A stretch of DNA of 42,057 nucleotides from NCBI GenBank assembly GCA_036521995.1, contig DATDGR010000353.1, positions 1 to 42,057 of the forward strand, read 5' to 3'. Below, one piece after another: positions 9,143 to 17,067 of the stretch. The position numbers were made by a program, and so were the translations under genes. Numbering within the stretch: position 1 is the first letter of the stretch; the number at the start of each line of letters is the position of its first letter. The notes under the pieces are model-generated. The model was not told the origin of the DNA. It did no database searches and saw only the letters and a list, made by a program, of their open reading frames with translations. The stretch is from Gp13-AA77 sp036521995. GTDB lineage: Bacteria; Acidobacteriota; Terriglobia; UBA7540.

Positions 9143-9526
9143 TTAGGGCGCGGGCTTGGGGCAAGATGCCTTGGCTTCCTCGACGCTGCTGTAAACCTCA
9201 AAGACGGTTGACAGCTTGGTGATGATCAGCAGGTCCTGCAGCATTTTGGTAAGATTCGCCAGCTTTATGGCAGCATTCTGATGCTGGGCTGAGGCATAGA
9301 CTCCCACCAGCACCCCCAGGCCGGCGCTGTCCATAAACTCGAGCTGGGCCATATCAAGAATCAGGCAGAGGTTCCATCCCCATCGTTCTTTGCGCCACTT
9401 CGCGTCGTCCAGGGCCAGCGTGATCCTGTTCCGGAACTCCTGAGTGCCCTCACCCAAGGTGATCCGGCCCTTCAAAGCCAGCACGGTGACTGGCCCGGCG
9501 AGGGTCTCCGTGATTTCGATCGCCAT
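9143..9526 (-). CDS. STAS-domain protein (anti-sigma factor antagonist-like)
   Basis: Single STAS domain of 127 residues. The family binds partner-switch kinases and is controlled by phosphorylation of a conserved Ser in a D-S-x-G motif; here MDSAGLGVLVG with Ser67. The central strand LCLILDMAQLEFMDS and the helix after the Ser fit the fold. No partner kinase or phosphatase is next to it, so the target (sigma factor or other regulator) cannot be deduced. The C-terminal extension (SVEEAKASCPKPAP) is low complexity. It is divergent from the YceH-like gene. Confidence 0.85.
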   Translation of the reverse strand: MAIEITETLAGPVTVLALKGRITLGEGTQEFRNRITLALDDAKWRKERWGWNLCLILDMAQLEFMDSAGLGVLVGVYASAQHQNAAIKLANLTKMLQDLLIITKLSTVFEVYSSVEEAKASCPKPAP

Positions 9527-9683
9527 TCTGACGAATCTCTCCGTTTTGGAAAAGAGTCCAGCAGCATTCCCAGATGAACCTGCCCGGACGAGCGCTCAAG
9601 TCTATCACCGGCCGGCGCCGCCGGCATTACGGCAATGTTACAGAAGGCCCAGAACGTAAGACCTGCACGGGCTTGAACGCGTC

Positions 9684-9689
9684 TATAAT
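9684..9689 (+). promoter_or_regulatory. Possible -10 box upstream of the YceH-like gene
   Basis: TATAAT matches the -10 consensus exactly and lies 26 bases before the chosen start at 9715. No good -35 is seen at 16-18 bases upstream, so the call rests on the -10 alone. Confidence 0.3.
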
Positions 9690-9714
9690 CACAAGTCGGC
9701 GCGCGAGCCGGTCC

Positions 9715-10449
9715 ATGCTTCACGGCGGAAGCCGGTCGGCTCTTCGACTCGATGAGGCCAAGGTCTTGGAGATCGTACTCAGTAACGAAGAAACACGCGT
9801 GCTTGGATCGCTGGTGGAAAAGGAGATCACCACTCCGGATTACTATCCCCTTTCCTTGAACGCCCTCCTGAACGCTTGCAACCAGAAATCCAATCGTGAT
9901 CCCGTAATGAGTCTCGATGAAGACGACGTGAGGCGGGCGCTCGACGATCTCAACCGGAAGGGATTGGCGGGCGCGGCCAGCAGCGCCGACAGCCGTGTGC
10001 CCAAGTTCGAGCACCGGCTGCAGGAGGTATTCAACTTTGACCGCCGCGAGACGGCCGTGCTCTCGGTCCTGTTGCTGCGAGGACCCCAGACGCCCGGGGA
10101 GCTGCGCGGCCGGACCGAGCGCATGTATCCGTTCAATGATCTGGACGAGGTGCTCTCGACGCTGCATCGCCTGATCGAGCGCGATCCCCCTCTGGTAAAG
10201 ATGCTTCCCCGCCACCCCGGCACCAAGGAGTCGCGCTACGCGCACCTGCTCTCGGGTGAGGTCGAGGCTTGGGAGGCGCCGCCAGCGCCGGGGTCCGCAG
10301 CGGAGCGCGAAGCGCCGTCGGGGGATCGGCTAGAGCACCTCGAAAGTGAAGTCGCGAATCTTCGCACCGAGGTGGCGGAGCTGAAACAACAGTTCGCGGA
10401 TTTCAGAAAGCAGTTCGACGTCACTGCCGGCGAGGTCAGTAGCCGGTAG
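9715..10449 (+). CDS. YceH/DUF480-family winged-helix protein
   Basis: Protein of 244 residues. Residues about 20-180 match the YceH (DUF480) family: ETRVLGSLVEKEITTPDYYPLSL and ALLNACNQKSNRDPVM are its conserved core, made of two winged-helix-like units. The C-terminus (about 205-240, LEHLESEVANLRTEVAELKQ) is a predicted coiled coil, and between the two is an Ala/Pro-rich linker. The biochemical role of YceH is not established; the fold suggests nucleic-acid or protein binding. The ATG at 9715 is chosen because homologous sequence begins soon after; upstream in-frame residues are basic and low complexity. A possible -10 lies upstream. Confidence 0.87.
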   Translation: MLHGGSRSALRLDEAKVLEIVLSNEETRVLGSLVEKEITTPDYYPLSLNALLNACNQKSNRDPVMSLDEDDVRRALDDLNRKGLAGAASSADSRVPKFEHRLQEVFNFDRRETAVLSVLLLRGPQTPGELRGRTERMYPFNDLDEVLSTLHRLIERDPPLVKMLPRHPGTKESRYAHLLSGEVEAWEAPPAPGSAAEREAPSGDRLEHLESEVANLRTEVAELKQQFADFRKQFDVTAGEVSSR

Positions 10450-10487
10450 TGGCTGCGGCCAGTACCCAGTAGCCTTGAAATTTCCGT

Positions 10488-10515
10488 TTGACGAGCGCAC
10501 GCTGTATGATATGGT
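10488..10515 (+). promoter_or_regulatory. Predicted promoter before a short ORF
   Basis: TTGACG (5 of 6) and TATGGT (4 of 6) are separated by 16 bases. The expected start of transcription coincides with the ATG at 10522, so any mRNA from here would be leaderless. It could also drive the aldehyde dehydrogenase with a long leader. Confidence 0.35.
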
Positions 10516-10521
10516 AGCTGT

Positions 10522-10686
10522 ATGATGTCTAACGAGCCTGCCGCAGCCCCAGCGACCCCGAAGGCCCAAGAGAATCTCGGTGTGTCCCACCGCGTGGTCG
10601 AAAAAAGTGCGCAAAGGGTTTCTCGGCGGAGCCCGGTCCTGCAGAAAAATCGAAAAAGTGACGATCGAAGCCAAGATGTCATTTAG
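10522..10686 (+). CDS. Short ORF of unknown status (54 aa)
   Basis: An ATGATG start, 54 codons and a TAG that lies inside the TTTAGAATCA box of the dispersed repeat. The product is basic and low in complexity (Ala/Pro-rich start, Arg/Ser/Lys-rich end). No family is recognised and no Shine-Dalgarno sequence is present, but a promoter-like sequence is placed for leaderless expression. It may be non-coding. Confidence 0.2.
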   Translation: MMSNEPAAAPATPKAQENLGVSHRVVEKSAQRVSRRSPVLQKNRKSDDRSQDVI

Positions 10687-10730
10687 AATCAACAGGGCCT
10701 CCCCGACGAACCCAGCGACTTATTGATAAC
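10682..10730 (+). repeat. Dispersed composite repeat, copy 2
   Basis: TTTAGAATCA (10682-10691), 17 bases, then AACCCAGCGACTTATTGATA (10709-10728). This is the most complete copy. TTTAGAATCA recurs at 33642-33651 and the second box at 33783-33903 and, inverted, at 6169-6190. Confidence 0.6.
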
Positions 10731-11043
10731 AAGCCACTTAGCTGATTATCCCAGCATGTTGTTTAAACAATGGCGCTTAGCTTGACTTTGGACGCTTTTT
10801 AGACATCGTTCCAGCCCTGTTTTTGCCACTTTATGCCCGAAAACATGGGGTTTTGTGGTCCTGGCGTGGGGGTCGAAGAGGGGGATGCCGGCGCTCGGGT
10901 GGGGGCCGGACCGGGCGGCCGATGTGGAGGCTTGGCACGCCGCCCGCCTTCGCGATTGCGGAGCCAAGGCGCTCAGTAGTATCTTACCGGTCGGTCCGGA
11001 AATCAGGATTGAAGCCGGCCGGTCAGCCAGGTGGGGAGACACG

Positions 11044-12498
11044 ATGCCGCAACAGTTTCTGAACTACATCGATGGCCAGTGGGTGGCGTGCAGCTCGAAG
11101 CGAACCTTCCCCGACATCAATCCCGCCAACACCGACGAGACGGTGGGGTTGTTCCAGGCGTCGGGCGCTGAAGATGTCCGCGCCGCCTTTGACGCCGCCA
11201 CCCGAGCGCAGCCGTCGTGGGCATCCCTGCCGGCGCCGCGGCGCGGCGAGGCTCTCTTCAAGGCCGCGGAGATCCTGGAGAGCCGGCTCGCGAAGCTCGG
11301 CGAGGAGATGACTCGCGAGGAAGGCAAGACCCTGCCCGAATCGAAGGGCGAGGTGAAGCGGGCCATCAACATCTTCCGCTATTTTGGCGGCGAGGGAGCG
11401 CGGCAGTTCAGCTATCAGATCCCATCGGAACGTGAGAACGTCTTCTGTTACACCCTGCGAAAGCCGCTCGGCGTGGTGGGTCTGATCACGCCCTGGAACT
11501 TCCCGAGCGCTATCCCCGCCTGGAAGATGGCTCCGGCGCTGGTGGCCGGAAACACGGTGGTGATCAAACCCGCGTCCCTGGCGCCGCTGAGCGGGTACCG
11601 CCTGGTGGAAGCACTGCACGAGGCCGGCATTCCGGCCGGCGTCATCAATTTTGTCACCGGCGGGGGCGGAGCGGTCGGCAATGCCGTCGTGGACCATCCT
11701 GCTCTCCGGGCGCTGTCGTTTACCGGTTCTTGCGAGGTGGGCAACGCGCTCAACGCCAAGCTCGCAGCCCGCAAGGTCCGTGCGCAATTCGAGATGGGTG
11801 GCAAGAATCCCACCGTGGTCCTCAAGGATGCCGACCTCAGTTACGCCGCCGACATTCTGGTGAATGGCGCCTTTTTCTCAACCGGACAGAAGTGCACTGC
11901 CTGCAGCCGGGCGATTATTGAGAAGGATATCTACGGTCCGTTGGTAGAGACGCTCGTGGAGAAGACCCAGAAGCTGAAAGTGGGCAACGGGCTCGACCCG
12001 GAGGTCGCGATCGGGCCGGCCGTGGATGCGAATCAGCTCGAAACCGATCTCAGGTACATCGACATTGCACAAGAGGAGGGCGCCCGGCTGCTGTGCGGCG
12101 GCCACCGCCTGACGGGCGGCATTTATGACAAGGGGTATTTCGTTGAGCCCACGCTTTTCGACGGCGTGACGCCGGACATGCAGATCGCTAAGGAAGAAGT
12201 GTTCGGGCCGGTCCTGGCGCTGATGGTAGCGAACGATTTCGACGATGCCATGCGCCTGGCCAACGGCGTCAGGTTCGGGCTTTCGGCCTCGATCGTTTCC
12301 AACGACCTGAAGCGCGTGCACCAATTCGTTAATCGGATCGAAGCTGGGCTGATCACGGTGAACCTTCCCACGGCGGGCGTGGAGTACCAACTACCTTTTG
12401 GCGGCACCAAGGAATCGAGCTTCGGCATGCGCGAGCAGGGGCCGCTGGCACTTGATTTCTACACCGAGAGCCGGACAGTCTATCTCAAGTACGCGTGA
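11044..12498 (+). CDS. Aldehyde dehydrogenase (2-oxoglutarate semialdehyde dehydrogenase-like)
   Basis: NAD(P)-dependent aldehyde dehydrogenase of 484 residues, cytoplasmic. Visible motifs are TPWNFPSAIPAWKMAPAL (149-166), VIKPAS, the general-base Glu250 in EMGGKNP, and the nucleophile Cys284 in GQKCTACSR. Overall sequence is closest to what I know of 2-oxoglutarate semialdehyde (2,5-dioxovalerate) dehydrogenases, which finish non-phosphorylating pentose or hexarate oxidation; succinate semialdehyde or another aldehyde remains possible. The start at 11044 is supported by GGGGAG 6 bases upstream. The next gene follows after 69 bases on the same strand, so the pair is probably co-transcribed. 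Confidence 0.88.
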   Translation: MPQQFLNYIDGQWVACSSKRTFPDINPANTDETVGLFQASGAEDVRAAFDAATRAQPSWASLPAPRRGEALFKAAEILESRLAKLGEEMTREEGKTLPESKGEVKRAINIFRYFGGEGARQFSYQIPSERENVFCYTLRKPLGVVGLITPWNFPSAIPAWKMAPALVAGNTVVIKPASLAPLSGYRLVEALHEAGIPAGVINFVTGGGGAVGNAVVDHPALRALSFTGSCEVGNALNAKLAARKVRAQFEMGGKNPTVVLKDADLSYAADILVNGAFFSTGQKCTACSRAIIEKDIYGPLVETLVEKTQKLKVGNGLDPEVAIGPAVDANQLETDLRYIDIAQEEGARLLCGGHRLTGGIYDKGYFVEPTLFDGVTPDMQIAKEEVFGPVLALMVANDFDDAMRLANGVRFGLSASIVSNDLKRVHQFVNRIEAGLITVNLPTAGVEYQLPFGGTKESSFGMREQGPLALDFYTESRTVYLKYA

Positions 12499-12567
12499 TG
12501 GGCAGTTGGTTTAGTGCAGCAGCCTGACGAACGATCTGAGCAGGCTTCGGGAAGGATGGAGCAATTC

Positions 12568-13497
12568 ATGAAGAAGACTCAAGAGTTTCTGGCCAAGCTG
12601 AAGCTGCCCGGCGAAGACAATCACGCGCTGGTACCGAGCAAGAAGCGCTTCGCGGACGGCGGGCAATACCGGATCGAGATTCCGAGCGTTGAGGGTCCTC
12701 GAGTGTTCCGCGAGGTGCTGGCCGCAGCCAAGGACCTCAAGGTTCCCATCCATCGCGTCAGCCAGGGGAGCGGTGTGATGCTGCTCACCAACAGCGAGGT
12801 TTCGGAGATGGCGCGCATGGGGGCCGGGGAACGAATCGAGGTGTGTCTCTTTGTCGGTCCTCGGGCCACATTTGAAACCGGCGCCCAGGCGGCTTCGACA
12901 GCTGGCAAGGTTATCGGACTGCAGCACCGCGGGGCGGACCAGTTGGTCTACGCCATCGAAGATGTGCGCCGCGGCTGCGAGTTAGGAATCCGCAGCATTC
13001 TCCCCGCCGACGCCGGCCTCATCTGGGTGCTCAACGAGATGAAGAAGACGGGCGAGTTGCCCAGAAGCCTGGTGATCAAGAGTTCGGTCACCCTGCCCGC
13101 GGCGAACCCCGCCACGGCGAAGATCTTCGAGGGCCTGGGCGTCACGACGCTCAACGTCCCCACGGACCTGAGCCCGGCGCAATTCGGTGCCATCCGGAAG
13201 GCGGTCGATATTCCCATCGACACTTACATCGAAGCACCGGACAACTTTGGCGGCTTCATCCGCTACTATGAAATTCCGCAACTCCTGCGCGTGGCGGCGC
13301 CGATGTACCTCAAATTTGGCTTGCGCAACGCGCCGGACATTTACCCCTGCGGCGGCCAGCTCGAGGAGACGGCGGTCCGCATGGGCCGTGAACGCGTGCG
13401 ACGCGCCCGGATCGCGCTGGACCTGATCGAGCGCTATGCCCCCCATGCCAAGATGTCGCCACTCGGCAGCAAGGACTTAGGAATTCCGGAGGTGTGA
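12568..13497 (+). CDS. Conserved-looking protein of unknown function, possibly TIM-barrel
   Basis: Product of 309 residues that I cannot place with confidence. Alternating strand/helix pattern with phrases such as VPIHRVSQGSGVML, VCLFVGPRATFETGAQ, GIRSILPADAGLIWVLNEM and IPIDTYIEAPDNFGGF suggests an alpha/beta barrel, and some resemblance to U32-type peptidase-like proteins is possible, but the U32 signature is not seen. It follows the aldehyde dehydrogenase on the same strand, so it may act on a related carboxylate or sugar-acid metabolite. ATGs at 12556 and 12568 are both in frame; GGAG 6 bases before 12568 favours that one. It converges on uvrA with a gap of 23 bases. Confidence 0.75.
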   Translation: MKKTQEFLAKLKLPGEDNHALVPSKKRFADGGQYRIEIPSVEGPRVFREVLAAAKDLKVPIHRVSQGSGVMLLTNSEVSEMARMGAGERIEVCLFVGPRATFETGAQAASTAGKVIGLQHRGADQLVYAIEDVRRGCELGIRSILPADAGLIWVLNEMKKTGELPRSLVIKSSVTLPAANPATAKIFEGLGVTTLNVPTDLSPAQFGAIRKAVDIPIDTYIEAPDNFGGFIRYYEIPQLLRVAAPMYLKFGLRNAPDIYPCGGQLEETAVRMGRERVRRARIALDLIERYAPHAKMSPLGSKDLGIPEV

Positions 13498-13520
13498 TCC
13501 CGAACTTGCTGCCGGAACCT

Positions 13521-16500
13521 CTAGGCGGGCTCACGGGTCTCCACCGCTTCCCTACCGGCCAGGTAAGGGGCGAGATACCGGCCGGTGTAGGACTCAGGGT
13601 TCTTCACGATCTCCTCAGGCGGCCCGACAGCCACGATATTCCCGCCACGCTCACCGCCTTCGGGGCCGAGGTCGATGATCCAGTCGGCCGTCTTCAGCAC
13701 GTCCAGGTTGTGCTCGATCACGAGGACGGTGCCTCCGGAGTCGACCAGCTTGCGGAAGGCAGCCAGCAGCTTGTGGATGTCGTCGAAGTGGAGGCCGGTC
13801 GTGGGCTCGTCGAAGATAAACAGAGGCTGGCGGCGGGCGCCCGGGTCAGGATCATTCAGCGCACTGGATTGCTCGGCGAGATGCGCCGCCAGACGCACGC
13901 GCTGCGCCTCGCCTCCTGAAAGCGTGGTGGCGGACTGGCCCAGGCGCAAATAGCCGAGTCCCACTTCTTCCAGAATACGCAGCCGGTTGGTGATCCTGGG
14001 GTGGCCGCTGAAGAAGGTCAGGCCCTCGCGCACCGTCATGCCGAGCACATCGTGAATATTGCTGCCTTTGTAGCGGCATTCGAGAATGCCGGGTTTGAAG
14101 CGACGGCCGCGACACTCCTCGCACACCAGTTCGACGTCGGCCAGGAACTGCATCTCCACCGTCACCGTCCCTGCGCCCTGGCAGGTCTCGCAGCGTCCGC
14201 CCGGCAGATTAAAGGAGAAATGAGCGGCGGCATAGCGGCGTTCGCGGGCCTCCGGAGTTGAGGCGAAGACCTCACGGATGGTGTCATAAGCTTTGAGGTA
14301 GGTCACGGGGTTCGAGCGCGGCGTCCGCCCGAGGGGCGACTGGTCTACCAGCACCACGTCGCCGATAACGGCGTCGCCTTCCAGGAGGTCGTAGTCGGCG
14401 CGGGCGGCCGCCAGGCCCCGGCGCGCGGCCAAGGCCTGGTAGAGAACGTCATGTACCAGGGTTGATTTGCCGGATCCGGAAACTCCGCTCACGGCCACCA
14501 TCACGCCTAGCGGGATCTCGACGTCGATCGACTTCAAGTTGTGCTCCCGCGCTCCGCGCAGGCGCAGCTTCCGGGCACGTGGCCGCCGGCGCCGCGCCGG
14601 CACCTGGATCTGCAAGTCGCCGGAGAGATAGCGCCCTGTCAGGGATTCGCGATTTCGAATGAGGCTTTCGAGCGTGCCGGCGGCCACCACGCGCCCGCCT
14701 CGCTCGCCCGCACCCGGACCGAGATCGATCACGCGGTCGGCCTCGCGCATCATGGCAGGATCGTGCTCTACCACTACGATGGTGTTGCCGAGGTCGCGAA
14801 GGCTCTTGAGAATGCCGATCAGGCGGTTCGTGTCGCGCGCGTGTAAACCAATGGAGGGCTCGTCGAGCACATAGAGCGTGCCCACCAGGCTCGAGCCGAG
14901 AGCCGTGGCCAGCTGGATGCGCTGCGCCTCGCCTCCGGACAGCGTCGAGGCCAGGCGGTCCAGACTGAGGTACTCGAGCCCGACCTCCACCAGAAATCGC
15001 AGGCGCGAGCGGACCTCTTCCAGGACCTTCTCCGCTACCGCCGCTTCGTGCGGTTTGAGAGTGAGCCCGGCGAAAAAGCGGTCCGACTCTTTAATCGAAA
15101 GCGCGCAGACTTCGGTGATCGTTTTGCCTCCCACCCGCACGTTGAGAGCCTCCCGTCGCAGTCGTCCGCCGTGGCATTCCGGACAGATCGCGTAACCTCG
15201 ATAGCGGCTGAGGAAGACGCGCACGTGTAACTTGTACTTCTTGCGCTCCAGCAGCTCGAAGAAGCGGTGCACACCGATAAAGCGGTCGTCGCCTTCCATC
15301 ACCCAACGCCGATCTTCCTGTTTAAGCCGGTGGAAAGGCACGTCCAAAGGGATTCCGCGCTCGCGCGCCTTGGATTTCAGTTCGTTGAAGAGATGCCGAT
15401 ACCGAGGCTTGGCCCAGGGGTCGACAGCCCCTTCCTCGATCGTCTTACCCTTGTCCGGAATCACCCGATCGATATCAAAGTCGATGGTATTGCCAAATCC
15501 CTGGCACCGCGAGCAGGCGCCAAAGGGATTGTTGAATGAGAACAAACGGGGCTCGGGCTCCAGATGGGCGAGGCCACAGGGCTTGCACTCAAAGCGCTCA
15601 TTGAAGACGAGGTGCTCGGTCAGAGACCTCGTCGTGGGGCCAGTCTCCGGCCTGGACGCAGACGCTTCTGTGCTCGCCGGCGGTGCAAACTCGAGCATGG
15701 CCTCACCGGCCTGCCGGTAACAGATCTCCACGGAGTCGATCAGCCGCTGGCGGATCTCAGGGCCGGTGACCAGCCGATCCACCAACACGAAGACAGGCCG
15801 CGAGAAATCGAGATCGAGTAACGATTCGGGCGTAGAAAACTCGAACACCCTGCCATCCTGGTAGAGCCGGTTGAAACCCTGCTCACGAAGTTCCGCCAGC
15901 CGGCTCTTGAGCGGCCCTAGCAGCCCGTCAGGGCGCGTCGCGGCACTGCGAGCGCTGGCGGCAGGTGTCTTCGATCGTGACCGCTTCGCAACCTTGGCCG
16001 GCGCGAGATCCGCTAGATCCGTGAGTTCGGCCGCCGCACCACCCCCGGATGGGGCTGGCATGGGCGCGGTGACGTCCTTCGCGAGCAGCCTGAACAGAAC
16101 GTAGAAGCGTCGGCCACGCTCGATCCCAAGCACGCGGTCGGCAATCTCGTCGATGGTGTCTCTTCTCACCACCCTGCCGCACTTCGTGCAGGTGGTAACC
16201 CCAAGGCGTGCAAAGAGCAGTCGCAGATAGTCGTAAATCTCGGTGGCCGTGGCCACCGTGGACCGAGGGTTGCGCGTGGTGTTCTTCTGGCGGATGGCGA
16301 CCGCAGGAGCGATGCCCTCAATGGAGTCGACGTCCGGCTTTTCCATGCGGTCCAGGAATTGGCGGGCATACGCAGACAGCGATTCGACGTAGCGTCGCTG
16401 CCCCTCAGCATAGATGGTGTCAAACGCCAGGCTCGACTTGCCGGAGCCGGAGACGCCCGTCACCACAGTTAACCGGTTGTGGGGGATCTGGCAGTCGATA

Positions 16501-16679
16501 TTCTTGAGATTGTGGACGCGCGCGCCGCGCACTACGATCGCTTCCTCGGCCGCGGCCCTGGCATCCGAATACCTGGCCGGGTGCTCGATGCTGTCATGCC
16601 CGTCGCCGGTCCGGACGAGCGAAACCTGGGCGACCAGACCATCGCGTAATTTCATCGAAGTGTCGCTCGTAATCTTCAA
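13521..16679 (-). CDS. uvrA: UvrABC excinuclease subunit A
   Basis: DNA-damage recognition ATPase of nucleotide excision repair. It has two ABC modules: Walker A GVSGSGKSS (75-83) and GVSGSGKSTLVHD, signatures LSGGEAQRIQLA and LSGGEAQRVRLA. It also has the zinc modules FECKPCG...ACSRCQGFG and CETCQGAG...CEECRGRRF. At 1052 residues it is about 110 longer than E. coli UvrA. Two additions account for this: an N-terminal extension of about 46 residues before VVRGARVHNLKN, and an insertion at about 201-255 rich in Ala, Ser, Lys and Arg. Catalytic and zinc residues are intact. Met9 is an alternative start. Confidence 0.96.
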   Translation of the reverse strand: MKITSDTSMKLRDGLVAQVSLVRTGDGHDSIEHPARYSDARAAAEEAIVVRGARVHNLKNIDCQIPHNRLTVVTGVSGSGKSSLAFDTIYAEGQRRYVESLSAYARQFLDRMEKPDVDSIEGIAPAVAIRQKNTTRNPRSTVATATEIYDYLRLLFARLGVTTCTKCGRVVRRDTIDEIADRVLGIERGRRFYVLFRLLAKDVTAPMPAPSGGGAAAELTDLADLAPAKVAKRSRSKTPAASARSAATRPDGLLGPLKSRLAELREQGFNRLYQDGRVFEFSTPESLLDLDFSRPVFVLVDRLVTGPEIRQRLIDSVEICYRQAGEAMLEFAPPASTEASASRPETGPTTRSLTEHLVFNERFECKPCGLAHLEPEPRLFSFNNPFGACSRCQGFGNTIDFDIDRVIPDKGKTIEEGAVDPWAKPRYRHLFNELKSKARERGIPLDVPFHRLKQEDRRWVMEGDDRFIGVHRFFELLERKKYKLHVRVFLSRYRGYAICPECHGGRLRREALNVRVGGKTITEVCALSIKESDRFFAGLTLKPHEAAVAEKVLEEVRSRLRFLVEVGLEYLSLDRLASTLSGGEAQRIQLATALGSSLVGTLYVLDEPSIGLHARDTNRLIGILKSLRDLGNTIVVVEHDPAMMREADRVIDLGPGAGERGGRVVAAGTLESLIRNRESLTGRYLSGDLQIQVPARRRRPRARKLRLRGAREHNLKSIDVEIPLGVMVAVSGVSGSGKSTLVHDVLYQALAARRGLAAARADYDLLEGDAVIGDVVLVDQSPLGRTPRSNPVTYLKAYDTIREVFASTPEARERRYAAAHFSFNLPGGRCETCQGAGTVTVEMQFLADVELVCEECRGRRFKPGILECRYKGSNIHDVLGMTVREGLTFFSGHPRITNRLRILEEVGLGYLRLGQSATTLSGGEAQRVRLAAHLAEQSSALNDPDPGARRQPLFIFDEPTTGLHFDDIHKLLAAFRKLVDSGGTVLVIEHNLDVLKTADWIIDLGPEGGERGGNIVAVGPPEEIVKNPESYTGRYLAPYLAGREAVETREPA

Positions 16680-17067
16680 AGGGGGCTACCCGGCTTCCCG
16701 CAGTCTGTCAGCTCCCAAAGTTTTGACCACGGGAGTCTTGTCGCTGTGGTGCTGGAGGCTCCGTCAGCGGGCACGGAAACCTCCATTATAACCCGCTGCG
16801 GGGAGGCGCGGCGACATCTGATGGCGGCATGAGCGACCCTCGCGTGGCTCGCCGGGTGCGAGTCCTCCCCGAAAATGGGCTGGGAACTGCGGCGAACTGG
16901 GCTGGGCCGGTGTTCTTGACTTCGGTCGCGGGCGGGTGGCACTATCGATCGGAAGCAGGTTCTTCTACCCCCAGGGACTTCCGGCAACCCTAGGTGATTG
17001 AGTGGCAGTCTGGGCACAGACGCGAACGTTGGCTTCGAGGCGGGCAGTCCGTCGGGAGAGCATCAGT
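16680..17067. other. Divergent intergenic region, uvrA / permease
   Basis: This 388-base region presumably holds promoters for both directions. A weak plus-strand candidate is TTGACT near 16916 followed after 18 bases by CACTAT. No repeat, RNA gene or SOS-type CTG-N10-CAG site was recognised. Confidence 0.4.

Larger units (their letters stand above)
10450..11043. other. Intergenic region with repeat and possible short leaderless ORF
   Basis: This 594-base region before the aldehyde dehydrogenase holds a direct repeat GCTGTATGAT (10501-10510 and 10517-10526), a promoter-like pair TTGACG (10488-10493) and TATGGT (10510-10515, 16-base spacer), a 54-codon open frame (10522-10686), and a copy of the dispersed composite repeat (10682-10730). 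From 10855 a frame is open into the dehydrogenase, but the residues do not match the family. Confidence 0.55.

Noticed and set aside
10400..10900. Possible CRISPR array or tandem repeat
   Set aside because: Repeat boxes are too few and irregular in spacing, and no cas gene is present.
11023..11787. Minus-strand open frame over the aldehyde dehydrogenase
   Set aside because: Mirror of a well-conserved gene on the other strand.
12568..13497. Firm naming as a U32 peptidase
   Set aside because: The U32 signature is not visible, so only a tentative fold comment is given.
16916..16945. Promoter-like TTGACT with an 18-base spacer before the first permease
   Set aside because: The -10 (CACTAT) is only 3 of 6; kept as a weak note in the intergenic entry, not as a feature.
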